The notes: generated by a model from the letters alone, not told the origin. DNA of 64,000 nt from CAWEHU01 sp963808965 (GCA_963808965.1 CAWEHU010000019.1:62001-126000), one strand, 5' to 3'; shown: positions 7,958-17,155, numbered from the stretch's first letter. Made by a program: numbers and translations.

Positions 7958-9679
7958 TCAGCCGCCGACCGTCTCTCCCGGCGCGAGATGCGTCGCGGCG
8001 GCCCGCTCCAGCTCCGGAACCCGCCCGACCAGGGCCCGCGTAAGCTCGACGCGGCGGGCCCAGAGCGAGCGGTACCAGGCGATGCGCCCGGCCACCTGAT
8101 ACGCCAGCATCCGCTTCGCGGCGACGTGCGCGCGCGCGGCGTCGGCGATGCCGCGGGCGAGGTCGGGCATGGCGACGAGCCGCAGCAACCGTTGCCTCAG
8201 CTCCTCGGGGTCGCGGAACAGGATGCCGGTCCGGCCGTCCTCGATGCTGGCCGCGTAGACCGTATGACTGGCAAGGGATGCGACACGGGACGCTCCGGCT
8301 TCGATGAACTTCAAATCCGACTTCGCCCGATTGAATTCGGTGTCGGCGAGCGGCATGAACGAAATCTCGCTTCCCGCCAGCAGGCCCAGATAGGCGTCGT
8401 AATCGCACGTCGGCACGAAAGTCTTGCGCGAAGTTTCGAGCGCATCGAACAACGCCTGGTCATGCACGACGAGGAAGCGGAGCCGGTCGCCCGCAGCGTT
8501 CGCGACCGCGTTCAGGGCGGGAAGGAAGGGAAGCCAATCCTGCTCGCGGTTCAGCGCGCCGAAGAACAGGGTGAGTGTCTCGGGATTGTCGAAGTTGCGG
8601 ATCTCCGGCAACTCACGGATGGCGTTGGGAAACACCGCGACTTCCGGATTGCGCGGCCGCAGGATGTCGCCGAGCGCGGGCGTGCTGGTCTGCACGGCAT
8701 GAACGCCGCGGAAAGCGTATTGCTCGTCCGATTTCATTCGCTCGAGAAAATCCGGATGATCGTCGAATTCCGTGACGACCAGCCAGCCTCTCGCCAGCAG
8801 GGATCCGAGGATGTCCAGCCCGCGGTGCCCACTCAGAATCGGCCGGTGCAGGATGTACAGCTTCGGCGCCTCGGGGTCCAATGCCGGGACCTCGCCAGCG
8901 GTCGCGAGATGGGCGGAGATCGTCGGATCAGTCGCCAACGCACGCAGCGGATAGACGACGCGTACGTGACTGACGCCCCCGACCGGCTTCAGCATGTTCC
9001 CGGCAATCGTTAACAAATCTCGGGGACGCTTGCGCACACGCCAGACATATTGGAGCGGCTTCGCTCGCTGTGCGTACCCATCCGCGTCGATGCCGAGCGC
9101 GGCGAGAGCGGGTCCGAGCATTGCGGCGAAGCTTTCGGCCTTGTCGGCATCGAAGATGCGCGGATGCACGTCGCAAGGCACGAGGCCGATCTCGCCAAGC
9201 TGCCGCCGCATGGTTTCGAGACTGAACCAGCGCAGATGGGTGGAATCGAACAGACCGGTCGGCTCGTAATCCCACGTGCCTTGCAGCAGCCGGGCCGCGA
9301 AGCTCCAGTGTTCCACGTTGGGGACGCAGATCAGCATGGTCCCTGCGTCGCTCAGCATCGCAGCGTGCCGCCGCAGGACGGGCCACGGATCCCGCAGATG
9401 CTCGATCACGTCGCCATAGATGATGCAGTCGATTGGCCCGGTGCTTGTGAATGGCGCCGGGTTGGCCTCGACATCCACCATCGCGACCGCGTCCAGTCGT
9501 TGCGCGGCGATCCGTGCCGCGTCCTCGCGCTGCTCGATGCCGAGCAGGCGCGCGCGGGGGTTCAGCTTCCGATAGGCGGCGAGCAACGACCCCGTGCCGC
9601 AGCCCACGTCCAGGACGGTGCGCGCATCCAGCGGAATGCGATTGAGCAGATCGGGGTTAGGGACGTCGGGATAGCGCAT
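7958..9679 (-). CDS. Methyltransferase-glycosyltransferase fusion protein
   Basis: 573 residues in two parts. Residues ~1-230 are a class I SAM methyltransferase: VLDVGCGTGSLLAAYRKLNP (motif I), then IIYGDVIEHLRDPW and LICVPNVEHWSF. Residues ~250-560 read as a glycosyltransferase of the GT-B kind: LHRPILSGHRGLDILGSLL, VTEFDDHPDF, VFPNAIRELPE, FMPLADTEFNRAKSDLKFIE (acceptor/nucleotide end), and TGILFRDPEELRQRL. Bifunctional proteins of this type occur in O-antigen or exopolysaccharide loci and are expected in the cytoplasm. The first 23 bases overlap the end of the GT2 gene upstream. Confidence 0.8.
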   Translation of the reverse strand: MRYPDVPNPDLLNRIPLDARTVLDVGCGTGSLLAAYRKLNPRARLLGIEQREDAARIAAQRLDAVAMVDVEANPAPFTSTGPIDCIIYGDVIEHLRDPWPVLRRHAAMLSDAGTMLICVPNVEHWSFAARLLQGTWDYEPTGLFDSTHLRWFSLETMRRQLGEIGLVPCDVHPRIFDADKAESFAAMLGPALAALGIDADGYAQRAKPLQYVWRVRKRPRDLLTIAGNMLKPVGGVSHVRVVYPLRALATDPTISAHLATAGEVPALDPEAPKLYILHRPILSGHRGLDILGSLLARGWLVVTEFDDHPDFLERMKSDEQYAFRGVHAVQTSTPALGDILRPRNPEVAVFPNAIRELPEIRNFDNPETLTLFFGALNREQDWLPFLPALNAVANAAGDRLRFLVVHDQALFDALETSRKTFVPTCDYDAYLGLLAGSEISFMPLADTEFNRAKSDLKFIEAGASRVASLASHTVYAASIEDGRTGILFRDPEELRQRLLRLVAMPDLARGIADAARAHVAAKRMLAYQVAGRIAWYRSLWARRVELTRALVGRVPELERAAATHLAPGETVGG

Positions 9680-10700
9680 CGGCGTGAAATCGCCCCCTCC
9701 CCTTGCGGGAGGGGGTTGGGGGAGTGGTCATGAGTTCGAGCCCGCGATTGGCGAGAGCTGGCAACCTGGAGAGGGCCGGAGCGGAAGAAGGCCGGTCGCG
9801 CAGCAAGTCCGCGAGCCCCGTGAACCACCGGTCCTGGAACATGAGGCGAAGGCGCAGCGCGGAAGCCGGAAGCGGCCGCGCCAAGCTGGCGAGCCCCCGA
9901 TAGACGCCAAGGCGGGCGAGGAGTCCCAGCGGCAGGCCGCCGAGGCCGGGACCGGTGGCGCATCTCGGCGGCCGGGTCAGGCCGACGCCGCGCCCGTTCC
10001 GATAGGCGCGATCGAGTATCCAGCCCTCCGCCAACTGCTCCGGGCGAACGATGTGGCGCACGATGGCTTCCGGCGCGAACCAGCCGAGATGGCCTTTTTC
10101 CTCCAGCCGATGAAAGAACTCGGTCTCACTGCCCATCGGATAGAATTTCTGCGTGCTGTCGGGACCGATGCGTTCGTTGAAACGGATCCCATCGCCGAAT
10201 ACCGCGGTGCGGACCGCCCAGTTCGGTCCATAGATGTCGGTCAGCGCGCAGGGACCGGCCGGCCGTTTCACCGTCGCGTAGAGAATCGGAAAATTCGCCG
10301 ACCGTTCGGTGAGCCAGCGCGGCAACGCGCCCGGCCATTCCGGCTCGACCGTTCCGCCGAACAGAGTCCGGCCCGGATTCTCGTCCGCCGCGCGACGCAG
10401 ATGCACCAGCCAGTCGCGGCATGGCAACACGTCGTCATCCGCCTGGATCATGAGATCGCCTTCAAGGCGATCGAGGGTAGCGTTCAGCGCCGCGTTCTTG
10501 CCCGGCCTGGGCTCATACACGAACTCGAGCGGCAAGCGACGCATGTAGGATTGCAAGACGTTCTGCGTCGCATCGCTGCTGCCGTTATCGGCGACGACGA
10601 GCTTCCACCCTCCGGGCGGCTCCGCGAGGGCGGCGAAGGAATCGAGTACTCGGGCGAGCATGCTCGCCCAATTCTTGGTCGCGAAAACAACGGTCAGCAT
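9657..10700 (-). CDS. Glycosyltransferase family 2
   Basis: 347 residues. N-terminal GT-A fold: LTVVFATKNWASMLARVLDS, VVADNGSSDAT, and the metal-binding DDD in MIQADDDVLPCRDW. Later GSETEFFHRLEEKGHLGWF matches the acceptor-side region of GT2 enzymes. The final ~24 residues (from MTTPPTPSRKGRG) are unlike the rest and are translated from a GC-rich palindromic repeat at 9693-9715, so the C-terminus may have been extended by a repeat insertion. Part of the polysaccharide operon, downstream of ugd. Confidence 0.85.
   Translation of the reverse strand: MLTVVFATKNWASMLARVLDSFAALAEPPGGWKLVVADNGSSDATQNVLQSYMRRLPLEFVYEPRPGKNAALNATLDRLEGDLMIQADDDVLPCRDWLVHLRRAADENPGRTLFGGTVEPEWPGALPRWLTERSANFPILYATVKRPAGPCALTDIYGPNWAVRTAVFGDGIRFNERIGPDSTQKFYPMGSETEFFHRLEEKGHLGWFAPEAIVRHIVRPEQLAEGWILDRAYRNGRGVGLTRPPRCATGPGLGGLPLGLLARLGVYRGLASLARPLPASALRLRLMFQDRWFTGLADLLRDRPSSAPALSRLPALANRGLELMTTPPTPSRKGRGRFHADALSRRP
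9693..9715. repeat. GC-rich palindromic repeat (9-bp perfect stem)
   Basis: CCCCCTCCC, a five-base loop CTTGC, then GGGAGGGGG. It lies inside the end of the GT2 coding frame and just upstream of the next gene's start. It resembles the hairpin at 14932-14951 (shared CCCCTCCC/GGGAGGGG core), so both may belong to one dispersed palindromic repeat family. Confidence 0.6.
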
Positions 10701-10760
10701 AAATCCTCGCTTGTGCGCCGGCGGTGGCGACAGTTCGTCGCCAGGAGCGTGCGGCCGGAA

Positions 10761-12075
10761 TCACCGGCCCGGGCGGCCGATCCCCTGGTACTGGAAGCCC
10801 GCCGCGCGCATCGCGGCAGGATCGTAGATGTTCCGCAAATCGACGACGATCCTGCCGCGCATAGTCTCGCGCAGCCGCTCCGGCGCGAGCGCGCGAAATT
10901 CGTTCCACTCGGTCAGAATGACCAGCGCATCCGCCCCTTTCGCCGCGTCCAGCGCATCCTGACAGTAGATGAGATCGGCGGGTAACAGAGGGCGCGCCTG
11001 CTCCATGCCTTCCGGGTCAAAGGCGCGGACGGTCGCGCCGTCCTCGACCAGTCGCGAGACGATCGGGATCGCGGGCGCGTCGCGCATGTCGTCCGTCTCA
11101 GGCTTGAAGGTGAGGCCGAAAATCGCGATGGTCCGGCCACGCACGGAACCGCCGCAAGCGGCGACGATGCGGGCCGCCATTCCCGCTTTGCGCGCGTCAT
11201 TGACGGATGCAACCGTTTCGACCAGGCGCAGCGGCGCGCCGTAATCCTGCGCGATACGCACCAGGGCGAGCGTATCCTTCGGAAAGCAGCTTCCGCCGAA
11301 GCCCGGACCGGGATGCAGGAATTTCCGCCCGATGCGGCCGTCCAGGCCGATACCGCGCGCGACATCATGCACGTCGGCGCCCACCCGCTCGCACAGATCG
11401 GCCACCTCGTTGATGAACGTGACCTTCATCGCCAGAAACGCGTTCGCCGCGTATTTCGTCAGCTCCGCCGTCTCGATGCCGGTGAACACGATGGGGGCTT
11501 CGATAAGATACAGCGGCCGGTAGATGCGCTGAAGAACCTCGCGGGCGCGGTCGCTCTCCGCCCCGATCACCACGCGATCCGGCCGCATGAAATCGGCGAT
11601 GGCACTGCCCTCGCGCAGGAATTCGGGGTTGGATGCGACATCGAAATCCAAATCCGGTCGCGCGTGGCGCATGATCTCGGCGATGCGGCGGCCCGTGCCG
11701 ACGGGGACGGTCGACTTCGTCACGATCACGGCGTAGCCGGTCAACGCTCGCGCGACCTGCTCGGCGGCGGCGTACACGTAAGAAAGGTCCGCGTGTCCGT
11801 CACCCCGGCGGGTCGGGGTTCCGACCGCGATGAAGACCGCTTCGACCCCATCGAGCGCCGCCTTGAGATCGTCGTGAAACCGCAGCCGACCCGCCGCGGT
11901 GTTCTCGGCAACGAGGCGATCGAAGTCCCGGCTCGTAGATCGGCATTTTGCCGCGGCGGAGCGCTTTGAGCTTGTCCGCGTCGGTCTCGACGACGGAGAC
12001 TTCCGAGCCGAACTCGGCGAAGCAGGCCCCGGAAACCAGGCCCACATAGCCGCCGCCGATCATCGCTATGCGCAA
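10761..12075 (-). pseudogene. ugd: UDP-glucose 6-dehydrogenase, frameshifted
   Basis: About 437 residues when read across one frame change. N-terminal NAD fold MRIAMIGGGYVGLVSGACFA; then VFIAVGTPT, VTKSTVPVGT, SNPEFLREGSA; catalytic Cys in GFGGSCFPKDT; C-terminal IAIFGLTFKP..DDMRDAPA. The enzyme oxidises UDP-glucose to UDP-glucuronate for surface glycans, which fits the block. A single surplus C at 11922 (between GGACTT and GATCGC) breaks the frame after YEPGL; deleting it gives YEPGLDRLVAEN, the expected sequence. All catalytic parts are intact, so an assembly error is likely. Start at 12075 from the invariant N-terminus. Confidence 0.85.
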
Positions 12076-12145
12076 GGCAAGGCACCCTGTTCAAGTTGCG
12101 GGCGGTATTGAGCACATCGCTTGTGTCGATACCATCGTGAATGGA

Positions 12146-12578
12146 TCAAGTCTCTTGCTCCTCTCGCCCGTGCCGGGCCGCCTCCTCCAACGCGAGTTGC
12201 GCCCGCCGCTCGTCCTCCGCCCGACGCTCCGCCTCCCGCTGGCCGAGTACCTGCTCGGCGGCCTCCGCCGCCGCTCGAGCGGCGGTCAGTTCGGCACGGG
12301 CCCGCGCCGTGCGAGCTTCGGCATCAGCCTGCCGGCGCCACGCGTCATCCGCGGCCTTGCGTCCGACCTTCAACCACGCGGCGAAGGCTTCGACCACGTG
12401 ATCCTCGGCCAGCAGAATCCGATGCGGACTGCCGCTCCCGCTCGATGGCGGCATCCGCCTCTGCGGCGGCTTTGGCGGCCTCGTCCTCGCAGCGCAAGCA
12501 CGAAGCCAGCCCCTCCCGCGCCCGATCCACCGCCAAGCGACGCAGCCGAATGATTGCGCGGAGCGGGTTATCAGACAC
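12146..12578 (-). pseudogene. fliJ: Flagellar export protein FliJ, frameshifted
   Basis: About 143 residues of almost pure coiled coil. FliJ is the stalk protein that sits in the FliI ATPase ring of the flagellar export machine. The first segment (PLRAIIRLRRLAVDRAREGL, then EADAAIERERQ) is in one frame; from about 12415 the protein continues in the next (ILLAEDHVVEAFAAWLKVG, then heptad-like Ala/Glu/Arg to the stop at 12146). The shift again fits one extra base. The start overlaps the fliI stop by eight bases. The FliJ call rests on position next to fliI, size and coiled coil rather than on sharp motifs. Confidence 0.65.
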
Positions 12579-13965
12579 TTAACGCCTCGCCGAGACCTGC
12601 GAACGCCGCATCCAGGCCGCTGCGTTCGTCTTTACTCTGGCGCAGGAACGTCTCAATCCGGGGCGCCAGCGCGATCGCCTCGTCGACGGCCGGGTCGGAG
12701 CCGGGCCGGTAGGCGCCAAGCCGAACCATGTCGGCCATTTCCGCATATAGAGCCAGAATGCCCCGGGCGCGCTGCATCGTCGCCGCCTCGCTCGGGTCGA
12801 GGCAGCCGGGCACCGTTCGCGATAAGGAGCGCAACACGTCGACCGCCGGGTAACGTCCGCCTTCCGCGATCCGTCGGTCGAGCACGACGTGCCCGTCCAG
12901 AATTCCGCGCACCGCATCCGCGACCGGCTCGTTATGATCGTCGCCCTCGACCAGCACCGTGAAGAAGGCGGTGATGGAACCGGCCGGCCCCGTTTCCTTA
13001 TGCGGGCCGGGTCCGGCGCGCTCCAGCAGCCGAGGCAACTCGGCGAATACGCTCGGCGGATAGCCCCTGGTGGCCGGAGGCTCGCCGGCGGAAAGCCCGA
13101 TCTCGCGGGCCGCGAGGCAGAAGCGGGTGACGCTATCCATCAGCAACAGCACGGACTTGCCCTGGTCCCTGAAATGCTCTGCGACCGTCATGGCCGCGTA
13201 GGCAGCCTCCCGCCGGGTGAGCGGGGGCGCGTCCGAGGTCGCGACTACCACAACCGAGCGGGCGAGCCCGTCCGGGCCGAGGTCGTCCTCGATGAACTCC
13301 CGCACCTCGCGTCCGCGTTCTCCGATGAGCGCCACGACCGCGACGTCGCAGGCGGTATGGCGGGCCAGCATGGAAAGCAGGGTGGATTTGCCGACGCCGG
13401 ACCCAGCGAATAGCCCGAGCCGTTGCCCCTCCCGGCAGGTCGCGAAGGCGTTCAACACGCGAACGCCAAGGTCAATTCGTGGCCCTAACCGCGCCCGGGC
13501 GATCGCCTGGGGCGGGGAAGCACGCAGCGGCCGGGCCTGCGCGCCCTCGATTAACGGCCCGGCGCTGTCCAGTGGACGCCCAAGCGGATCGACCACCCGC
13601 CCCAACCACTGATCGGAAACCCTGAGCCCGCTCCGGCCGGCACGGCCCCGACGCAGCGCTTCGCGAGGTCCGGGCCTTCCCAGCCGCGCGATCACCGCGC
13701 TGCCCGGCCCCAGCCCGTCCAAACTCGCGAACGGCGTCGCTTGGGCCAGTCCGCGCCGAAAGCCGACGATCTCAGCCACGACCTCGTCGCCGTGACGCGA
13801 TTGTACGGCGACTCGATCCCCGACGCTGGCCAGGCCGGAAAGTCCGGCGAGGTCGAGCGTCAGACCGGAGACACCCTCAACTCGGCCACGCAACTCGATC
13901 GCCGGTATAGCCCTAAGCCCCCCGATCGGGACTCCGGCCCAACTTGGCAACGGTTTTGGTTCCAT
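12571..13965 (-). CDS. fliI: Flagellar protein export ATPase FliI
   Basis: 464 residues from the chosen start. F1-type ATPase with Walker A GSGVGKST, ALIGERGREVREFIE, Walker B VLLLMDSVTRF, and the C-terminal YAEMADMVRLGAYRPGSDPAVDEAI that marks FliI/type III ATPases. It powers export of flagellar components at the cytoplasmic base. Start at 13965 (MEPKPLP) has a GGAAAG upstream; a longer ATG at 14025 reads into the regulatory gap. Divergent from ctrA, with fliJ overlapping downstream. In related alphaproteobacteria CtrA controls early flagellar genes, so a shared control region is reasonable. Confidence 0.93.
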   Translation of the reverse strand: MEPKPLPSWAGVPIGGLRAIPAIELRGRVEGVSGLTLDLAGLSGLASVGDRVAVQSRHGDEVVAEIVGFRRGLAQATPFASLDGLGPGSAVIARLGRPGPREALRRGRAGRSGLRVSDQWLGRVVDPLGRPLDSAGPLIEGAQARPLRASPPQAIARARLGPRIDLGVRVLNAFATCREGQRLGLFAGSGVGKSTLLSMLARHTACDVAVVALIGERGREVREFIEDDLGPDGLARSVVVVATSDAPPLTRREAAYAAMTVAEHFRDQGKSVLLLMDSVTRFCLAAREIGLSAGEPPATRGYPPSVFAELPRLLERAGPGPHKETGPAGSITAFFTVLVEGDDHNEPVADAVRGILDGHVVLDRRIAEGGRYPAVDVLRSLSRTVPGCLDPSEAATMQRARGILALYAEMADMVRLGAYRPGSDPAVDEAIALAPRIETFLRQSKDERSGLDAAFAGLGEALSV

Positions 13966-14131
13966 TTCGCTTTCCGAAGCGACACAAAAGGGACGTTTGG
14001 CAAGTTTTTGAGAACTGTCCCGCATCTTTGTCCCTTATTTCAGTTAATAAAACACGCTTACCGCGAGATTCCTGTGGCGCAACACACGTTATAGTGGTAG
14101 TCCTCTCGCGTCGAGTGCAAAGGAGGCGAGG
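13966..14131. promoter_or_regulatory. Divergent fliI/ctrA control region
   Basis: A 166-base gap, AT-richer than its surroundings, between the divergent fliI and ctrA genes. It holds a TTAA at 14044-14047 but no exact TTAA-N7-TTAA CtrA site. The ctrA ribosome site AGGAGG (14121-14126) lies five bases before its ATG. Promoter boxes cannot be placed with confidence. Confidence 0.45.
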
Positions 14132-14863
14132 ATGCGGGTGCTTCTGGTTGAGGACGATATCACAACTGCACGTGGTATTTCACTCATGCTGAAGACGGGC
14201 GGCGCGGTGATCGACCAGGCCGAGACGGGGGAGGAGGCGCTCGAGCTGGTGCGCCATTACGACTACGACGTCGTGGTCCTCGATCTCATGCTGCCCGACA
14301 TGGAAGGCTACGACGTGGTCCGCCGGATGCGGGCGGCGCGGATCGAGACCCCCGTGTTGATCCTGTCCGGCCTCTCGCGCCCACAGGCCAAGGTCAAGGG
14401 GCTCGCCATGGGAGCCGACGACTTCCTGACCAAGCCGTTCGACAAGGCCGAACTGCTTGCTCGACTGCAAGCGGTCGTGCGCCGGAGCAAGGGCTTCAGC
14501 CAGCCGGCTCTGAAGGTCGGGCCGCTGCAGCTCAATCTCGACAGTCGCGAAGTGATGGTGGATGGAACGACGGTCCATCTCACCGGCAAGGAATACGCGA
14601 TTCTCGAGCTCCTCGTCCTGCGCAAGGGCATGGTGTTGACGAAGGAAGCCTTCCTGAACCACCTCTACGGCGGCATGGACGAGCCCGAGATGAAAATCAT
14701 CGACGTTTTCATCTGCAAGCTCCGCAAGAAGCTGGCGCAGGCCGGCGCGGACAACATCATCGGTACCGTCTGGGGACGCGGCTACATGCTGCGCGAGCAG
14801 CACGCAGACGGGCGCGCGCCCGCCCTGCCCATCCCCGCCGGCTGCGAGCTGGAGGCTGCCTAA
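14132..14863 (+). CDS. ctrA: Cell-cycle response regulator CtrA
   Basis: 243 residues, OmpR-type. Receiver domain with acidic pocket (LLVEDD), phospho-acceptor Asp in VVLDLMLPDMEGYDVV, switch Ser (LILSGLSRPQAKVKGLAMGA) and Lys in FLTKPFDK. The winged-helix end has HLTGKEYAILELLVLRKGM, LTKEAFLNHLYGGMDEPE and KIIDVFICKLRKKL, which are close to the CtrA consensus. It binds TTAA-type sites and controls division, motility and replication in alphaproteobacteria. A strong AGGAGG sets the start. The C-terminal ~20 residues after the helix are variable. Confidence 0.95.
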   Translation: MRVLLVEDDITTARGISLMLKTGGAVIDQAETGEEALELVRHYDYDVVVLDLMLPDMEGYDVVRRMRAARIETPVLILSGLSRPQAKVKGLAMGADDFLTKPFDKAELLARLQAVVRRSKGFSQPALKVGPLQLNLDSREVMVDGTTVHLTGKEYAILELLVLRKGMVLTKEAFLNHLYGGMDEPEMKIIDVFICKLRKKLAQAGADNIIGTVWGRGYMLREQHADGRAPALPIPAGCELEAA

Positions 14864-14902
14864 GCCTCACCTCCGGCACGCCTTCCCGTCACCGCTTCCG
14901 TC

Positions 14903-14923
14903 TGGGTGACGCACCGACACCCA
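14903..14923. terminator. Hairpin downstream of ctrA
   Basis: TGGGTG, nine-base loop, CACCCA, between the convergent ends of ctrA and nadK. A weak six-pair stem that may add to the stronger hairpin that follows. Confidence 0.35.
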
Positions 14924-14931
14924 GCCCACGG

Positions 14932-14951
14932 CCCCTCCCGAAAGGGAGGGG
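14932..14951. terminator. Bidirectional hairpin with GAAA tetraloop
   Basis: CCCCTCCC, loop GAAA, GGGAGGGG: a perfect eight-pair stem with a GNRA tetraloop in the 109-base gap between convergent ctrA and nadK. There is no T tract, so it may be a repeat element rather than an intrinsic terminator; its core matches the palindrome at 9693-9715. Confidence 0.5.
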
Positions 14952-14972
14952 ATTCCTCAAGCGAGTGCGGTG

Positions 14973-15791
14973 TCAGACCGTGAACTGTTCCGCGATGATC
15001 CGCTCGGACAAGCCCTGGTCCGGATCGAACAGGATCGTCGCCGAGACCGTCCGGTCCTCGCTGACCGCGACGGAAGCGACTTCCCGCACTTCGGTGAAGT
15101 CGGCAACCGCGGCCACCGGGCGCTTCGCGGTTTCCAGAACCTCGAAGAGAACGTGCGCCGTGCTGGGCAGCAGGGCGCCGCGCCAGCGCCGGGGCCGGAA
15201 CGCGCTGATCGGCGTGAGCGGCAGCAAATTGGCCGAAAGCGGGATAATCGGTCCGTGTGCGGACAGGTTATACGCGGTCGAGCCCGCCGGCGTCGCGACC
15301 AGGACCCCGTCGCAGATCAGCTCGGCCAGCCGGACGCGCCCATCCACCGTGATGCGGATCTTGGCGGCCTGACGAATCTGCCGCAGCAGGCTCACCTCGT
15401 TCAGAGCCAGCGCCTCCTCGACCCCGCCGCTCATCGTAACGGCGCACATCCGAAGCGGCCATAGTACGGCCGCCTGCGCGCGATTGAGCCGGCCATGCAG
15501 ATCGGCTTCGCTGAACGCGTTCATCATGAAGCCGACGGAGCCGCAATTCATGCCGTAGACCGGCGTGCCCCGCCCGAGCAGTTGATGCAGAGTCTCCAGC
15601 ATGAACCCGTCGCCGCCGAGCGCCACGACGACATCCGCGGAGAGCGGTGGACATTCCCCATATTGATCGACCAGCCGCTTGCGGCTCTCGCGGGCCAGTT
15701 CGGTCGGCGAGCAAACGAACGCGATGCGGCCCGGACGGACCCCGAGCGCGCCCGGCGGATGCCCACCGACCTCGGAGAGAACGGCGCTCAA
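14973..15791 (-). CDS. nadK: NAD kinase
   Basis: 272 residues. GRIAFVCSPTELARE, then the GGDG phosphate loop in VVALGGDGFMLETLHQL, VYGMNCGSVGFMMNAF, ALNEVSLLRQIRQAAKI and CDGVLVATPAGSTAYNLSA, all NadK hallmarks. It phosphorylates NAD to NADP. No ATG fits; the best start is a TTG at 15791 whose bases overlap the stop of the nitrilase gene as TTGA, implying translational coupling. A longer in-frame open stretch to 16196 only mirrors the nitrilase gene. Confidence 0.9.
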   Translation of the reverse strand: MSAVLSEVGGHPPGALGVRPGRIAFVCSPTELARESRKRLVDQYGECPPLSADVVVALGGDGFMLETLHQLLGRGTPVYGMNCGSVGFMMNAFSEADLHGRLNRAQAAVLWPLRMCAVTMSGGVEEALALNEVSLLRQIRQAAKIRITVDGRVRLAELICDGVLVATPAGSTAYNLSAHGPIIPLSANLLPLTPISAFRPRRWRGALLPSTAHVLFEVLETAKRPVAAVADFTEVREVASVAVSEDRTVSATILFDPDQGLSERIIAEQFTV

Positions 15792-16624
15792 GCCAGCTTC
15801 CGATGTTCGATCACTGGCATGTCCGCCCGAACCTTCTTGGTGAGCGCCTGGTCGAGCCGCGCCGTGGCCCAGCCGATGCCGTCCGAAACCTTCGCGACCA
15901 CATGACCCCAGGGGTCGCAAATCAGCGAGTGACCGTAGGTGAAACGCGGCTCGCCGGCGCCGTCGGTGTGGCGTCCCCAAGTCGCCGGAGCCGCGAACCA
16001 GCACTGGGTCTCGATCGCCCGGGCGCGGATCAATGTCTCCCAATGGTCCTTGCCCGTCTGCAACGTGAACGCCGCCGGAAGGAAAATCAGCTCGGCGCCG
16101 CGCCGGCGTAGCGCGAGGAACAGCTCCGGAAAGCGGACATCGTAGCAAATCGCGCAGCCCACCCGGACGCCGCCCGCGTCGTAGGTGACGACCCACTCGC
16201 CGGCTCCAAACGTGGCGCTTTCGCGATAGCCCGCGCCGTCCGGGGCGGTGATGTCGAAGAGGTGGATCTTGCGATAGCGGGCGAGCTCGGCGCCATCGGG
16301 CGCGAACACCACCGTGGTGTTGAACAGGCGATCCCCCTCGCGCTCCAGCAGCGACCCGCCATGCACGTGGAGTTTATGGGCGCGGGCCGTCGCGCGGAGA
16401 AATTCGTAAGCCGGGCCGCCGCCCTCGTTGGAACCTTGCCGCGGGAGAAACTCCGCCTGCTCGATCTTGTCGACGCGCTTGCCGCCGAGACAGGTCCATA
16501 CCTCCGGGAGCCCAATAATGTCCGGCCTGTCCGCCTTCACGGCGGCCTCGGTCAGGGCACTGGCCTGCGCGATGTTGGCCTGCTTGTCGTGCGTGGGACT
16601 CATCTGGAGGACGCTGATGCGCAT
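15788..16624 (-). CDS. Carbon-nitrogen hydrolase (Nit-type amidase)
   Basis: 278 residues of the nitrilase superfamily. The Glu-Lys-Cys triad is visible: Glu in the DIIGLPEVW region, Lys in YRKIHLFDI and Cys in VGCAICYDVRFPELF. The pattern LPAAFTLQTGKDHWETLIRARAIE and YGHSLICDPWGHV fits the Nit1/Nit2-like amidases that clean up deaminated glutathione or omega-amides. Start at 16624 has GGGAGAG upstream; an extension to 16879 is not supported. It overlaps nadK by four bases, forming a two-gene metabolic-housekeeping unit. Confidence 0.85.
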   Translation of the reverse strand: MRISVLQMSPTHDKQANIAQASALTEAAVKADRPDIIGLPEVWTCLGGKRVDKIEQAEFLPRQGSNEGGGPAYEFLRATARAHKLHVHGGSLLEREGDRLFNTTVVFAPDGAELARYRKIHLFDITAPDGAGYRESATFGAGEWVVTYDAGGVRVGCAICYDVRFPELFLALRRRGAELIFLPAAFTLQTGKDHWETLIRARAIETQCWFAAPATWGRHTDGAGEPRFTYGHSLICDPWGHVVAKVSDGIGWATARLDQALTKKVRADMPVIEHRKLA

Positions 16625-16667
16625 CTCAACTCTCCCGTCCGTCAGCCGCCCTGATAGCCGGTTTGCA

Positions 16668-17111
16668 TCATTGCGGCCAATCCAGCCGCGGCTCGGTGCG
16701 GTCGGACCGGTAGGGGCCGCGGCCGGGATCGTTGCGCGAGTCGACTGGCCGGACTGGCGCACCCGCGCGAAGATTGGGCGGCCGATCCTCCTCGATATCC
16801 CGCGGAGCCGGGGGAATGGGCGGGCGAGACAGCACGGGTTCCGCCCGGGAGGCAGCCGCGTCCGGGGGAGGCGGCGCATAGAGTTCGTCGAAATGCGCGC
16901 GCGGGAGCGGTTCCGGCATCCGCAGCGCCAAGCTCCGGATCTCGCCTTGGATTTCGTCCAGCCGCGCTTCGATCGCGTCGAGTCTGCCCTTCACCCCGAC
17001 CAGGCTGAACGGCATGAACAGGAACATGAGCCCATAAAGCAGCGCGGGCAGCAGCAGCAGGATGGGCACCCACCAGGGCAGCCAATCCGGCAAGGGAATC
17101 GGAGAGGTCAT
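16668..17111 (-). CDS. Small membrane-anchored protein with Pro-rich tail
   Basis: 147 residues, not assigned to a named family. One hydrophobic helix (WVPILLLLPALLYGLMFLFM, about residues 13-33), then a coiled-coil-like stretch (RLDAIEARLDEIQGEIRSL) and a Pro/Arg-rich, low-complexity end. Likely an inner-membrane protein with a cytoplasmic or periplasmic tail. It precedes the nitrilase gene in the same orientation with a 43-base gap and follows the FYDLN-acid gene, so it may be co-expressed with either. Confidence 0.65.
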   Translation of the reverse strand: MTSPIPLPDWLPWWVPILLLLPALLYGLMFLFMPFSLVGVKGRLDAIEARLDEIQGEIRSLALRMPEPLPRAHFDELYAPPPPDAAASRAEPVLSRPPIPPAPRDIEEDRPPNLRAGAPVRPVDSRNDPGRGPYRSDRTEPRLDWPQ

Positions 17112-17155
17112 GGGCTGGAGACTAGGCCTCCGGACCGTTGCTGTTGAAGCGCGAC

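Noticed and set aside
13996..14011. Sigma-54-like promoter (TTTGGCAAGTTTTTGA)
   Set aside because: The GG element is present but the GC at the -12 position is not.
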